From NCBI GenBank assembly GCA_014549065.1, contig JACDOX010000109.1:354195-418194 (forward strand): a stretch of 64,000 bases of DNA, read 5' to 3'. The translations under genes were made by a program, and so were the position numbers. This document shows, piece by piece, positions 23,730 to 35,231 of this stretch; position 1 is the first letter of the stretch, and every line of letters begins with the position of its first letter. The notes under the pieces are model-generated. The model was not told where the DNA came from. It saw only the letters and a program-made list of their open reading frames with translations, and searched no databases. The DNA comes from Cardinalis cardinalis (taxonomy: Eukaryota; Chordata; Aves; Passeriformes; Cardinalidae).

Positions 23730-24600
23730 GTCCCCACGTCCCCCGAGGTAGGAACAGCATTAATTTCCCAGCTCTGAAACACTCTTACCTCCTGGAAATC
23801 TCTGTTATGCCCTGGCCTTTGGGATTTTCATCCCTCCCTGCTGGACGTGGAGCNCGGATCCCTGCAGACTGCCCACGAAGGGGCGGTAATGCAGCCCCAG
23901 CTGCTCAGCTGGCTGCCAAGTCTCCCAGAACTGCCCCCGGAATGCAGGAGCTCCCCTGGTGACAGGGGTGNTGGTCACTCCTGTGTCACCTGTCCNGAAA
24001 CAGCCCCACAGCTTGCAGGAAAGCCACGGATGTCCTGCACAGCCCTCCTGCAGGGCTGNTCAGGGATGTCCCCAGGCACAGCCACTGCCAGAGGGCTCCC
24101 AGGCAGAGCCCACTCTCCTTTTCCATCGGTAACACAACACCCTGCTTGCACAACTGCACCGGGTGACAGCGAATCCAAGGATCTCCTGACTTCAGACACT
24201 CTGCTGGGACACCAGACCATCCCTCCCTCCCTTCACTAATTCCTGCCAGCACTTTGTGGTCCTGGAAGGACTTAGTGCATGGACCCCACTGCCAACCTCC
24301 TCTTCACCATCACACAAAGGTTCTCCTCATCTTACAGTTGTACAGACTTAGGGGTGCAGCCAGGATCAGAGCACCAGCCCTCCCACAAGCCAATTCACAG
24401 GTCAGACAGGAAAGATTTTACCCCTACACCTCCCTGCTTTTGCACTCTGGCACCTCCTGCTCCCTGGAGAATCAAAACCNTGAATTTTCACTAACTTTGA
24501 AAGCCCACTGGTCAAACGTGGCTGTTCTTCGTTTGGAGATCTGCACCATCATTACCAGGCAATGCAAACACAAGGCCAAGCTGGGGACACCNAGCTCCCC
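23730..24600. other. GC-richer non-coding stretch
   Basis: CCC/CTG/CAG-rich sequence with N bases at several places. Frames of up to 147 codons occur on both strands, cross N bases and show no domain. I see no gene. Confidence 0.5.
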
Positions 24601-24604
24601 CCAA

Positions 24605-24675
24605 CAAACTCACAGGGTTCCCATTAATATTAATGGGAATTACACAGGTGTATTGGGAAATGGCCCCCTCGCAGG
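24605..24675. repeat. ancient sauropsid short repeat remnant with palindromic core
   Basis: The order AACAAACTCACAGGG, then TTCCCATT-centre-AATGGGAA, then TTACACAGGTGTATTGGG and ATGGCCCCC resembles an old dispersed sauropsid repeat built on 'actCCCATTGA..TCAATGGGAgttacac..ggCCCC'. The core at 24618-24639 is a 22-bp perfect palindrome centred on TTAATATTAA. Family naming is not possible without a repeat library. Confidence 0.45.
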
Positions 24676-25041
24676 GCTGCCAGTCTCATGGCCCTGACCT
24701 ACGCCCATAAGCCTGCTCTCAAACTCCTCTGTCTGTAATTCTGTAATCTACTTGGCATGTTAAGCATTTCAAATTAAAAAGTGTCAGGGTCAGAGCCAAA
24801 ACAATGCATTATATGGGATAAGATTTTAATTCAGCCGGTCCTGGGAGAGACGTGGGGAAGGAGGAGAAATTCATGCCAATTATTTTGCATTTTGGGAGAG
24901 TTATTTGACTGTAGGACCAACCCATAGCAGGGCACTGTTCAGCGAGTTTTGTTTTGTTTGTTTGCTTCTCTTCTCCCAGTACTCAAATTATCTCCAGGTC
25001 CTTAGATCCATTAGACTAATTAATATTAAGAACATATGCAT

Positions 25042-25049
25042 ATGCAAAT
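25042..25049 (+). promoter_or_regulatory. octamer (POU-family) site
   Basis: An exact ATGCAAAT octamer, the known binding word of POU/Oct factors. A second POU-like ATGCATAT overlaps it upstream by two bases, giving a potential dimer arrangement. Confidence 0.5.
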
Positions 25050-25161
25050 TNGGCCATGGTGCCCATATATTTCACTTTACGTGACAGCTTGAAGTGTAGT
25101 TGTGTGAGTCAATCAAATGCCATAAATTTGCTATGCACAAAAGATCATTAATATTAATTGG

Positions 25162-25190
25162 GGCATGGGCACTGTGCAGTAGCCCATGCC
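25162..25190. repeat. compact 29-bp hairpin
   Basis: GGCATGGGC at 25162-25170 is perfectly complementary to GCCCATGCC at 25182-25190. The intervening bases contain ACTG and CAGT, which extend the stem to 13 bp with one unpaired A and a two-base turn. It could extrude as a cruciform, fold in RNA, or serve as an inverted binding site. Confidence 0.8.
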
Positions 25191-25340
25191 ACCATTAGAA
25201 ATGGACCCCTCGCTCTAATTGTTCAGCAAATTCCTTTTTCCCTTTATTTACTTTTCTAATTTTGAATCAGTACCTATGGCCTGATTAAAATATGTATTTT
25301 TTTCCCCAGGTAGTCTACAGAACAGCATCAGAATTGTATT

Positions 25341-27440
25341 AAAAAATACCGAGCAGACCTTTTCTAAGACAGATGGCACACAATGAGGTTAAAAAAAGTA
25401 TCTTGAGATCCAACCAGCAAGAACAAAAAAAAAAAATTGCTTGCATTGTTGTTTTCATTATCTTGCTTCTGTCATTTCATGAGCTTTGTATCTTGCAAGG
25501 AAAGAAAGAAGGGAGAAAAACTGTGAAATTAATCTTTTGTGCATGGCCTGATAAAGAAGAGACATGCTCAGACAAAAGATAGACTGAGAGAAGGTACCGT
25601 GATTGATGACTAAAGTAAAGGTGTCAGAAGAGTATTATGTAAATTACTGGAGGCACAGACCATTTCAGAGAGAATGAGAGGGAGAGGGGAAGCCAGGGAG
25701 AGAGAGAGAAAAAAAGGACTGCAGAGTCGATGTCACCAAGACACTGGTCCCCAAGCGCCAATTTCTTGCCATCTTTCATCTGCTCAGACAAGCTCACCTC
25801 ACTTTCTATTTGGTTTGNACAATGTAACAAAGGAGGAAAAAACCTGTCAACATTAGCATGAATACAGCCCAAAAGCGGGGTTTGAGCAGGCAGAGCCTGA
25901 AGTGAGGCAGCAGGATGGGAACTTTAAGGCAGCCTGGTGCTGCTAGGTGAGCCTGATTCCCTCTGTTGTTTGGTGCAGAACAGGGATTCCCACAGGCAGG
26001 GCAGGCTGTCTCTGTGTTTGATCCCCTGCTGCCTTTGCATGCCCCTGGACAGCCTGGACCTGCCCCCTCTGCTCCCCTTTAATCCCATCCGTGCCCACGC
26101 CCACACGCTGGACAGAGAGAGAAGGCATGGACAGGTCTCACCTCTGCCCAACGCCTCCCAGGAAAGCCTTTCCTCACTATTGACACAGCCACACACCTGG
26201 CCACAGGTACATGAGGCCCCAGCACACCCCATCTCTGGACAGAACTTAGCCAATGCCTGCCACAGAATTCAATGAAAGCATAGTCCAGATCAACTTATAC
26301 CGAGCAAAAATACATTTGGTCTCCCATTCCCTGTCCTGCTGGCACAGAACAGCCCCTGGGTTTCACATCCCCAAAGAATGATGCAGTTAATACCATGGAC
26401 AGTAAGAAACCATTTTTATACTTCTACTTTTTGGAGAAAAAAAAAACAAAAGCAGAACAAAAACTCCAAGGGAAAAGCAAAATGCTTTCAGGAATTTTTC
26501 CCTTCATTCCTGACTATATGATTAATCTGGCTCCTGTTTGAATTCCACCTCCGGCAGATCTTTGCCCCTATTTAATTTGATCACTGGCTTTTATTCAAAA
26601 ACTTCATTTTCCAAGGAATAAACAACTACAAATGGTCACCTATCACCTCCATGGTAACAAGTGAAAGGAGCATTCGAGGGGAAGAAAACACGAAGCTGGC
26701 ATTTGATGAAATGCGCAGCTCCACACCGCAGGTACGCGGTGCCCCTATACATGGACTGATCACCCTGATCCCTGCCCTATAGAGTGAATCCCCGGCTTGA
26801 AAAAGGGATAGCAGAGGGAAACATGAGTGGAGAGGCTGGAAAGGCTCATCTGCCCAGCCTCAGTGCTCTGACAGCTCAGTGAGGGCATCCCTCAGCCTCA
26901 TCTTTCCCGTGCAGCCGGCCACAGCGACCTCGGGCTGGGCTGTGTGCNTTCCCTATGCAGTGGAGTGGGATCTGCTGGATCTGTGGGATTGCACCCTCCC
27001 TGCTCCCTTCCTGCTCCTGCTGCCCAGCACTGGGATGCTGAAGGACGTGGCTGGATCTGGGGCAAAGATGGCAATCCTGGCACGGCTCCTGGCACAGANT
27101 GAGTGTGCAAATAAAGCTGCTTTCCAACTTCCTTCAGATTCAATCAGCTATCACATGGCTCTCATTTTGAGTGTTGAGAGACATTAAAATGAGATTTAAT
27201 AACAAATTGCTTCAATTTTGCGTGCCTTCTAAATTCTGTTGGCCAGGCAGGATAGTCCATGGAAAAAGCATTCAATTCTTCTCATCAAATTTTTTTTTTC
27301 TTTTTTTTGTACNATGAGTGCAACAGTTGGGAAAAATTTAGAATCCAAAGAGGCAGCTATTTCTATACCTCAATTTGCCCCTTAAAGAGTGAAATGATAA
27401 AATGAGGAGGAAAAAAATAGATGTTCTGGGCACCAAGCTC
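25341..27440. other. non-coding stretch, no gene seen
   Basis: Mixed composition with a purine-rich GA tract near 25664-25715 and GC-richer sections at about 25.9-26.25 and 26.8-27.1 kb. No domain-bearing frame or transposon is visible. Confidence 0.55.
25664..25715. repeat. GA-rich purine tract
   Basis: A degenerate GA/GAGAGA purine-rich stretch ending in AGAGAGAGAGAAAAAAAGG. It is a simple low-complexity repeat. Confidence 0.75.
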
Positions 27441-27570
27441 TGTGCAAATCAGTTCTTAAAGTATCAGTGAATTCATATTTTAAAGAATACTTTAGTTTGG
27501 AAGATTGAAATTCTTTTAAAGAAAAAACTCTCAAAGGAAGTTGTCATTTTAGGCTGCGCAAACCAAAACC

Positions 27571-27873
27571 CTTCCAAAATCAGGTGCTTAGAAAAAAAAT
27601 TGAAGCACTTTAATAATTTAAATTGCTCCCCTTTGCACATGCCCAGAACCCAAATCCCTTTTCTAACTGAAGTGCTTATATAAAAATTTGACAGCTCTTA
27701 TAATTTTAAATTGCTCTACACTGAGTATGCCCAGAACCTCGATCACTTCCAAATTCAAGGGCTTATAAAAATTTGAAGCACTCCAATAATTTTAAATTGC
27801 AATGCACAGTGCAGAGTGATTTAAAATTATTGGACTGCTTCAATTTTTTTAAAAGGTCTTCAATTTGGAAGTG
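27571..27873. repeat. tandem plus inverted repeat ending in a ~130-bp hairpin
   Basis: Three diverged direct units start near 27571, 27660 and 27746. Each has a 'CTTCCAAA..TCA.G.GCTTA', then 'AATTTGAAGCACT..AATAATTT', then 'AAATTGCT' order. The first two also carry a shared CATGCCCAGAACC / TATGCCCAGAACC tail (27638-27650 and 27726-27738). Unit three is followed by an inverted copy, so 27744-27798 pairs with 27819-27873 (about 55 bp per arm, few mismatches). A TGCAC-A-GTGCA centre sits at 27803-27813. The layout resembles a non-autonomous DNA transposon or a foldback element. No name can be assigned. Confidence 0.8.
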
Positions 27874-27874
27874 A

Positions 27875-30800
27875 GTCAAGCAGCATTCTAATACAGTAGT
27901 TTAAGACATACTGTATTGATGTAAAATTTAACATCTAAAAATAATGAAAATTAAACCGAATACACTGTTTAAAAAGTGAGGACGAGTTTCCTAAACAGAC
28001 CTGGGAAATCCAGGAAACCACAGCTTTGGCCTGGTCAGTCCTGGTTGGTGAAAGAGTCAAGAGTCAAGGAGGACACGCTTGGGACATCACCACAGACGTA
28101 AGGGCAGCTTCCATCCTTGGGCTGGACACCAGGAAAGGCCTCCTGGGAGTGCCCAGGGAAAGGTCTGGAGCAGAATGGAGCTGGAGGGTCCCCACACTGA
28201 GCAAATCCTAGGCATGGCAGCCTGGCATGAGAAGCAAGGCCAACGGGGACATTTGCCCCTCCAAGCCGAGCCCTNGTGCTTCAGGAGGTGCAGAGGAGCC
28301 ATCTCAGGGGGGCTGGAGCTCACGCTGACTTCCCTGAGGGAGGAAGAGCCATGGCAAAGACTGGATGGGGCCCGTGGGTCCCCTCCTGCAGGGGAGTGGG
28401 TTTGGACTCTTTACAGATCNGCTGGTTGGAGACCAGCACGTTCCTGGATGGGGTTTCTGTTTCCTCTCAAACCATATGCTCTCTGGTGGGGCTCACAGCA
28501 AGTGTCCCACGCAGGGTTCAAAGCACTGGCTCCCCACTGCTTGGCTCCATGAGGAGTGGAAATACACGATTTCCACTAGGTTTAATGTTAGGCACTGGCT
28601 CTGTGTGTGTAAGGCTTTTTGGCAGCCATTTGCTTCCCTTTAAAATCTTTCCCTTTTTTGGAGGTGATTTATATTAATAAACTGTTTCGGATCAGAATTG
28701 GCATGATATGTAAAACCCATGCCTGTTTGGTATTTCTGTTGTGTATGCTTAATTTGAATGGGGGGAGGGAAGAAGGCAACGCTGTTCAGCTGGCTGGGAG
28801 TCTTTTTTTTGTTCCAGACATGCAAGTTCTTCTCAGGAGTCAACTGTAACTGTTAGAGAGTTTATCTCTAAAAATCAGTTTTGACATCCTGAAGATAGGG
28901 AAAGAAAAGAGACTTGAAGTCACCACATTTTGCATGCATTCATGAACATCTGCAATATAAAATTGTTTCTCAACAGGGGCTGGGCTCCATTTCATCTTAT
29001 AACAAGTTGGGATCGTGTCTATTTGCAGCTTATTCAGCCTGTTTGATGGCAGGGACACCGTGTCTTTGGCTGCCAGCTTCGTTTTGAATTTGGGGCCTTG
29101 TGGCCTTCCCTGTTGCCTTTTCCTTCCTGCTAAGTTAGAACTCACAGGAAATGACAGGAAGAGTCCTTATGCCTAGCTTCAGGCTAATAAAATTTTGATT
29201 ATTTTCTATTCCAATGGAGCATCCTTGGACATTGAGAGAGATGGCACCTAGGGCAGGGCAGGTTCTGATGTGAATCCCTGGAAGAGAGAAGCTGTTCAAG
29301 TGTGGATCAGCTGGAGTGAGTCACACAAGTTTGGGTGGGAAAGCCAAGCAGAGNTGCTTTCAAAATAGAGGAGCCCCTTAAAAAAATAGGACTAGCCAAA
29401 GAAGAAGGAAAATTACTCTATTATAAGTGATCNCCCTTATAATATACTGCAGGCCACTAAACAAATGTTGTAACTTTTCCCTTCAGTGAAGCTTTTTTCT
29501 CACTTTTCTCAATCTGTATCGCTCTGGCCAGAATAATTCATTCTGTGGGGCAGGGTGAGAGCACTTTCCCACTGCAGAGGGTTACAGATAAATGGTGTCC
29601 TCCTATGGCCCTGCATGACGAACTTGTACTTCCACACAATAGACTCACAATTCATCACGTAAAAAGTATCTGCTTTGGAAAAAAAAAAATGGTGCAAAGA
29701 GGTTTTATTCAATAGGCTGTAATGGTGAGCTGTCATGGTCTATCAGGTGGATAATGTGCATCTTAAAATACTGTGTAAATACATATTTCTATAATAGCCT
29801 GTTACATTTCCAAAGGAGCCATCATAGGCTGCATTTGAAGTGAGAAGGAGCTTATGGGAGATGGGCTCTAGCACTCTTTTGCCTCAGCAGGAGGTGGGCA
29901 ATGACAATTTTTCCTGAATTAGGGAGGAAAAATATTATTTTCTGATTCAAATGAATAATAAAAAACAATGGAAAGAAGCAGCTCAGAGAACTTTGACTGG
30001 AAGGAAGGAAGGTAAGTGTTAATGTGATGAGAGCACTGAGAGAGCTTTGCTCTCTCCTACAGTCAATGTATTTCCTTGCTCCCCAGCTGAGACGGCAGCA
30101 TTACATGAATGTTCTCCGTATTTTCTTCCCAAGAGCTGGCACAATTATTTGTTGTGAATAACATTCATAGGAGCTTTGATCCTGAAAATCCCTATGTATG
30201 AGAGCAGCCAGGCACCTGAAAGCAGCAGCAGTAGCTTTTTATACGGCACAAGCATATCCCAGAGTCCTACACATATACTTGTTACTGAAAAATAATTATT
30301 AATTTGGTGCCTGATTAGACAGTTTTGCTGGCTTGCAAGGAGCTGGGTTGGATTACTGGCCACTTATGATAAAGTGTGACTTGTGATAAAAGCCAGGAAT
30401 AAACTCTTGGTTTGGGCTCCTCGACTGGAAAACTGGGTGTTTCAAAGCNATGGATGAAGATCCAAAACTGATACAACACACAGGGAAAGAGGGGTGGAAC
30501 TGCTGGAACTGGCCCTGAAGAGAAACAAGCCGTGGCTACGGTGGCCACATGAACAAAACCAAGAAAGGNTTTTGCATGTTTCTGCTTAGAAAATACAAGT
30601 GACTCAAATTGATTCACCCAAATCTGTTTCTACCTCAGAAGACTAAAAGATCCTGCCCAGCTTTCCCTAAATAGGGACTGGCATGAGCTGAACTGCAAAC
30701 CCAGCCCTTGGTTTTCTCTTCCTTCTCCTCCACAAACCACCACGTGTGACCCTCTGCCAGGGGCTGTGCCCTGAACACAAATACAGCAGCAGCAGAGTGA

Positions 30801-31955
30801 GGGCCAACCAACATCCTTCCCTTCTCTGCCTATTTGCCCATATTTTGGTATTTACACTCTGTGCCATCCCTCACNCTCAGCACATATATAATCCTTTACT
30901 GTAGAGCTGGAAAAGGATTCTCTATTATTTGCAATTATTTCCTAATTTGGCCAATATGAGAGGTTATTGCNGCTGAAAAGAATGAATAAAAGCATATCTG
31001 AGGCAAAAAAAGTGCTAGTAGTAAAGTTTAAAAAGAGCACAGATGAAGATTAATAACCTCAGCAGTCAGGGCCTGGAGTACTTAAAACAAGTAAAAAGAC
31101 ATTACAGAGCAGGAAAATGGAGCCAGCAGGAACTTTTGTTATGACACCCAATGCCACATGCAACTTCTCAGGTCACTGAGAGCTCACTCTGCGAGCACTC
31201 CCAGCAAACCTGCCCTGATGTCAAGGAAACAGGCTTGATTTATAACTTTTTTTTTTTTTTTCCCTTGCAAAGCTTTAGGTGAATGTGCTCACTGACTTAT
31301 CTAAAAGTCACNGGGAAATTTAGGCAGTATAAGCTCACAAATAATGGAAGCCTGCAGGGGGAAAAAAACCCCAGGGCTCACCATTTAAGGTGGAAAAAAA
31401 GCAGTTTGCATGCAGACTGCGCTTGTGGAGGACCACTGAGTTGCTGGAGCCTTTCAGCTGAGTCCAACACTCTTTGGCTTGTGGCCCAAGCAGGTGAACA
31501 GCAGCTACCCCACCAAAACCAGTCCAAGACCACCCACCCAGACAAAGGGTGGAGAGGGGAGGCCACACTCATGGAAACCAGGGGTCTGCATGCCAGTGCT
31601 GATCGCTGTAACCAGCAATTCTTCACCTGGCAAAAATGCACTAGAAGGTGAGGCAGAAGGATGCAGAGCTACTCTACCTGCTCACATGGGTACCAGGAAG
31701 GGCACAGACCCCTCAGTTCCAGATTCACTCCTCGGGAAAGGAGTGGGCACACACATTTGCTCCCCCAGAACAGCTGCCAATAGNGCACAATAAAGCAATT
31801 AGGGCTCAGAAGAACTGAGGTAATAAAGGCAATGGAGAGATGATTAAAAATACTTTGCTAAGGAGAAAACAGTTTTAGTCACATGCATACNGAGATGTCA
31901 CCATTTAATAAAATGACAAAAACTATCTATCACATATGCATGAACACAGAACAAT
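27875..31955. other. long non-coding stretch, no gene seen
   Basis: GC-richer at about 28.0-28.6 kb, then AT-rich at about 28.6-30.4 kb with short A/T homopolymers, then mixed. Frames of up to 157 codons near 28.08-28.55 kb overlap in two frames of the same strand and cross N bases. A CACGTG E-box occurs near 30741. No transposon copy is recognised. Confidence 0.55.
31247..31261. repeat. poly-T tract (T15)
   Basis: An uninterrupted 15-base T run. It is a simple repeat with no visible SINE attached. Confidence 0.9.
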
Positions 31956-31959
31956 ATAA

Positions 31960-32430
31960 AGAGGTTAACAGAAATTGATGGCATCCNGGCTTTAATTTTA
32001 CACTGAATCGGAGTCTTTGGTGATTGAAATAGACAAAGATGTATAGGGTTATCTTGGTGAAGAGGCTTTGCTAATTACTGGCACTTGTCATTTCTCCATA
32101 GCTTTATCTAAGTCAGGAAGGCTAACTAGCTCCTTTTCCCCAGTGTGCATTGTTTGTTCAGCAGGCTTTGTGCTGAGAAAGCCTTTTTCATAACTGCACC
32201 TCATTATTAACGGGTTCATAAATAAATGAGTCCTAATATTTTCCTCAGTTAGCATTTATGATAGGGACATTTGGACTACAAAAGATTACACTTGTCTTTA
32301 ATAAAAATAGGCACTTATACATGAAGCCTATTAGGGTCCTTGTTACGTTGAAGAGGAGGAGGAGGAGGTGGCAGAAAAAGGGGAGGAGCAGGATTATTAA
32401 AACACTCTTTATAGCCCTATCATATTTTTC
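31960..32430. promoter_or_regulatory. candidate conserved non-coding block
   Basis: An AT-rich, repeat-free block with TAATTTTAC, TGCTAATTACTGG near 32068-32080, CATTATTAACGGG near 32202, TTTATCTAAG (GATA-type) and several ACAAAG/CTTTG (TCF/SOX-type) words. It ends in a purine GGA-repeat (about 32352-32370). The texture suggests an enhancer; no coding signal is seen. Confidence 0.35.
32352..32370. repeat. (GGA)n short tract
   Basis: About five GAGGAG-type repeats in a purine-rich run. It is a simple repeat. Confidence 0.75.
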
Positions 32431-33700
32431 ATGTGATTTTAGTAGCTGTTTATTATCTCACATTAGCTAATTATGGCTCCAACCTGAAATGGATTTCTGG
32501 ATTCCTCTCTCTGTCCGGAGGTTTGCCATAGTGCAANTTCTCAGACCAGCCAGGCACCCACTATCAACTAGGCAAACACTTGGAAAACTGCAATCTTCTG
32601 GAAAAGCAGGTAAGGCATGAGACAAAACAGAGCACTAATGTACAGCTGACACTCAGGAGGGGAGCTGTCCATTCCCAGATTTGACAGACCTTTTCTTGGG
32701 ATGCAGCTCAACCCGCTGCAGAGACCAGTCACCAAAGCTGGAACTCAGCTGTGAGGCTGGGGAGGGGCCCATTTGAGGAAGGTCAGGACAGCTGCATGAG
32801 ACACCAGAGATCTCAAACTCACGAGATCTCCTCCTTCACATCCTCCCCTCCTCCCTTTCCAGGAGGCTCACCCCCGAAATGCCACCACCCCGTGCCAGGA
32901 CAAGTGATGGAGACGCAGCTGGCACGGGGGACGAGCTGGCACAACAGCAGGAGCAGCCCCAAACCTGCCCCAGCCCAGGGCAGCGTTTCAGCCACAATGC
33001 CATCCTGGTTTGTGCTCTCAGCTCTGGGAATGGTGCCTCCTGCATGTGCTGCAAGCCTACACTGCAAGTTCACTGCAGCTCCTGTGGATGAAGCCAGAAG
33101 AGCAAGCAAATATTTGCTGGGAGATTGTGTCATGGGGTTGGTTTTGCAANTCCTCATGGCCAAATCTGCCTCTTCCCTTCCAGCATAAACACTAAAATGC
33201 TGCCATCTCCCCATTTTTTTTTCCCAGAGGTTTCTCCTAGGATCAGGCCTGCTGTTAAAAAAGCTCCAGAGTGTTTTTTTATTAGTGTTACCAAAAAAGC
33301 CTTAAAATAATTACATCNATTCTTTTCATAAGACATCCACAGCGTTGTCAGACAGCTTTAGAGTGTTCCAGGTCTCAAACAATGCTCTCCCTTTTACAGT
33401 TACTGTAACACACCTTTTGTCAGCTATTTATAAAACGCTCTGTAGTCTTCTTTAAACTTCATCTTTTCAAAAATAACTTCAGACCAAACAAGCTGTAATG
33501 GACAATTCAAATCGTCAGAAATGCATCTGCCTGAGAGCACAGAACTTTTCGGCTTTCTCTTAGGAAGGAACAATCTGAAAGCAAATGCATCAGAAAGCTT
33601 GTGCCACAGTGTACCAAGGAATCAGCTAATATGGGCAAGTTTGAAGACCCAAAAGCATTTACAATATTTGTGTTTTGTTTTCCTAATTTCCTAATGTGGC
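32431..33700. other. non-coding stretch, no gene seen
   Basis: GC-richer near 32.75-33.2 kb, where six short frames on both strands overlap (up to 145 codons), several crossing an N at 33150. No frame is preferred and no domain is seen. Confidence 0.55.
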
Positions 33701-33704
33701 TCCC

Positions 33705-33743
33705 TTTTTTTTTCCTTTTTTTTTTCCTTTTTTTTTCTTTTTT
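33705..33743. repeat. periodic polypyrimidine tract
   Basis: T9-CC-T10-CC-T9-C-T6: a 39-bp pure pyrimidine tract with a period of about 11-12 bases. It may exclude nucleosomes or form triplex DNA. It is also a simple slippage-prone repeat. Confidence 0.9.
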
Positions 33744-33759
33744 GGTTTGTTTCATTTGA

Positions 33760-34270
33760 TGCTAAAGTCACTGACAAAAAATCATTAAGTATATCTGGCA
33801 ATGGGGCCTTTTTGTTTATTTGGTTGGGGATTTTTTTTGGTAACTCAAAGTGAAATACACAAAATCAATTTAATCACAAAAGTACTACTTCCTTCAGGAT
33901 GTCAGTAATTCTCAAAATTGCTTTAGATATTTGCTAGATATCAGAAATGGGTAATGCAGCATTTTAAGTGGCAGAAATGCATTAGTACTGTGTAAGTACA
34001 TGATCCTTAATGTACTAATCTCAGCAATATGTGTAATGAGAACTTTCAGTAACACTTTATTTTAAGTGTCCTCTGAGAAATGCTAATTTACAATGAAACA
34101 CCTATGGANGTACATGTGACATTTACATGAATACCAAATGAATTCATTTTGATCAATGCTATTACAATGAATATGATATGAATTCGCAGTGATAGGGAGC
34201 TTAAAGAATTAGTGCATTTTCCTGGAACATTTCACGTTTTGAAGACCAGCATGTGTTAAAAACCCATGTC
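33760..34270. promoter_or_regulatory. candidate conserved non-coding block
   Basis: An AT-rich, repeat-poor block with no reading frame of note. It has many short words such as CAATTTAATC, TGCTAATTTAC near 34081, GAATTCATTTTGATC near 34141 and GATATGAATTCGC near 34178. The segment GTAACACTTTATTTTAAGTG near 34050 resembles the 'taacactttattttaag' word shared by some ancient vertebrate repeats, so part of the block could be an exapted old repeat. Confidence 0.35.
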
Positions 34271-34274
34271 ACAT

Positions 34275-35225
34275 GTTCACCAGGAGGTCTATGTGTTGGG
34301 ACGTGCAGGAGACACCCCATGGGACTGTTTAAAGCGTGTTTGCATCATTTAAAAAACTGACAAAAACACCTGTGAGGAGGGGCACAGGTTCTCACTTCAG
34401 TGCCAGCAATGAGGTCTGCTGAGCTCCATTGATTCCTTGACTTGCTTTTGAGGACAGAGTATGGGACAACAGGCTGGACTTTGCACCCTCTGCTCACCCA
34501 GGCATGTAACTACTCACCCACCCAAAACCCAGCAGTACAACCTAGTGCAGAGCTTTTTCATACCCAAGCATAATGTGCCTTGTGCATTAAGGAAAACTAA
34601 CTGAGGAGCCCCTCTACAATCTGAGCATCGGTGTCAGGAAAAGACTGCCCAGGATTTGCAGCCTTTGTAAAGACAACATTTACTTTGAGTGCCAGAGCAG
34701 GGGCTGAGGTTTCAAAAATCTGAGCCCCACTGTTGTCCTCTCTAACTGAGAAGCCTTGGAACAGCCCCAAGATGCAGAGAAAATGTTTTGAAAGCCCTTA
34801 ACAAGCTAACTGGTGGAGAAAAAAACATGGTCAAAAGCTACCAACAAACTAAAAGAGCTGACTGAGCCTCTGTAGGTTTGCTGTTAGCTCTCCCAAACCC
34901 ATGAACGCTGGTTGCCCTGGCTGCCATTCCTTTCAAATCTGTGAAGTTTCAGAGTATGTTCTGGTGACAATGCAGGCATTCCTGGTGGGTTACAGCTCTC
35001 TGGGCAGGCAGGGAGAGCAGCCCACCCCCAAGCCCAGAAACTGCTGCAAGTGTGTCTGCAANCTCTGTCCNTTCCATGGCAGAGGCCAGGCCACAGCCAG
35101 TTACAGCTACATTAAAATGGTCAGCATTTGAGTAATGAATAAATGGAAAAAAGACANACAGGGAGGTCCTAATAGAGCTGGTCTGAGCTANGGCAGAGCT
35201 TTACATTTCTTGGAAACAGCAACAA
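34275..35225. other. non-coding stretch, no gene seen
   Basis: Mixed composition leading up to the CR1 fragment. The only frame (76 codons, 34901-35131) crosses two N bases and has no domain. Confidence 0.55.
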
Positions 35226-35231
35226 GGAATG

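Larger units (their letters stand above)
24720..25340. promoter_or_regulatory. strong enhancer-like block with POU and homeodomain words
   Basis: This AT-rich, repeat-free block is dense in recognisable factor words. TAATTAATATTAA lies at 25017-25029. A perfect octamer ATGCAAAT lies at 25042-25049, overlapped by ATGCATAT at 25036-25043. A MEIS/PREP-type TGACAG lies near 25083, a PBX-type AATCAA near 25112, and ATTAATATTAAT at 25147-25158. A compact hairpin follows at 25162-25190. Such clustering is typical of developmental enhancers. No reading frame of note crosses it. Function and conservation are inference. Confidence 0.45.

Noticed and set aside
26724..26741. Small hairpin CACCGC-aggtac-GCGGTG
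   Set aside because: A six-base stem with a six-base loop is too short to distinguish from chance.
32352..32400. Purine-rich GGA stretch as a possible coding poly-glutamate/arginine segment
   Set aside because: The surrounding frame is short (70 codons), and the tract is a simple repeat.
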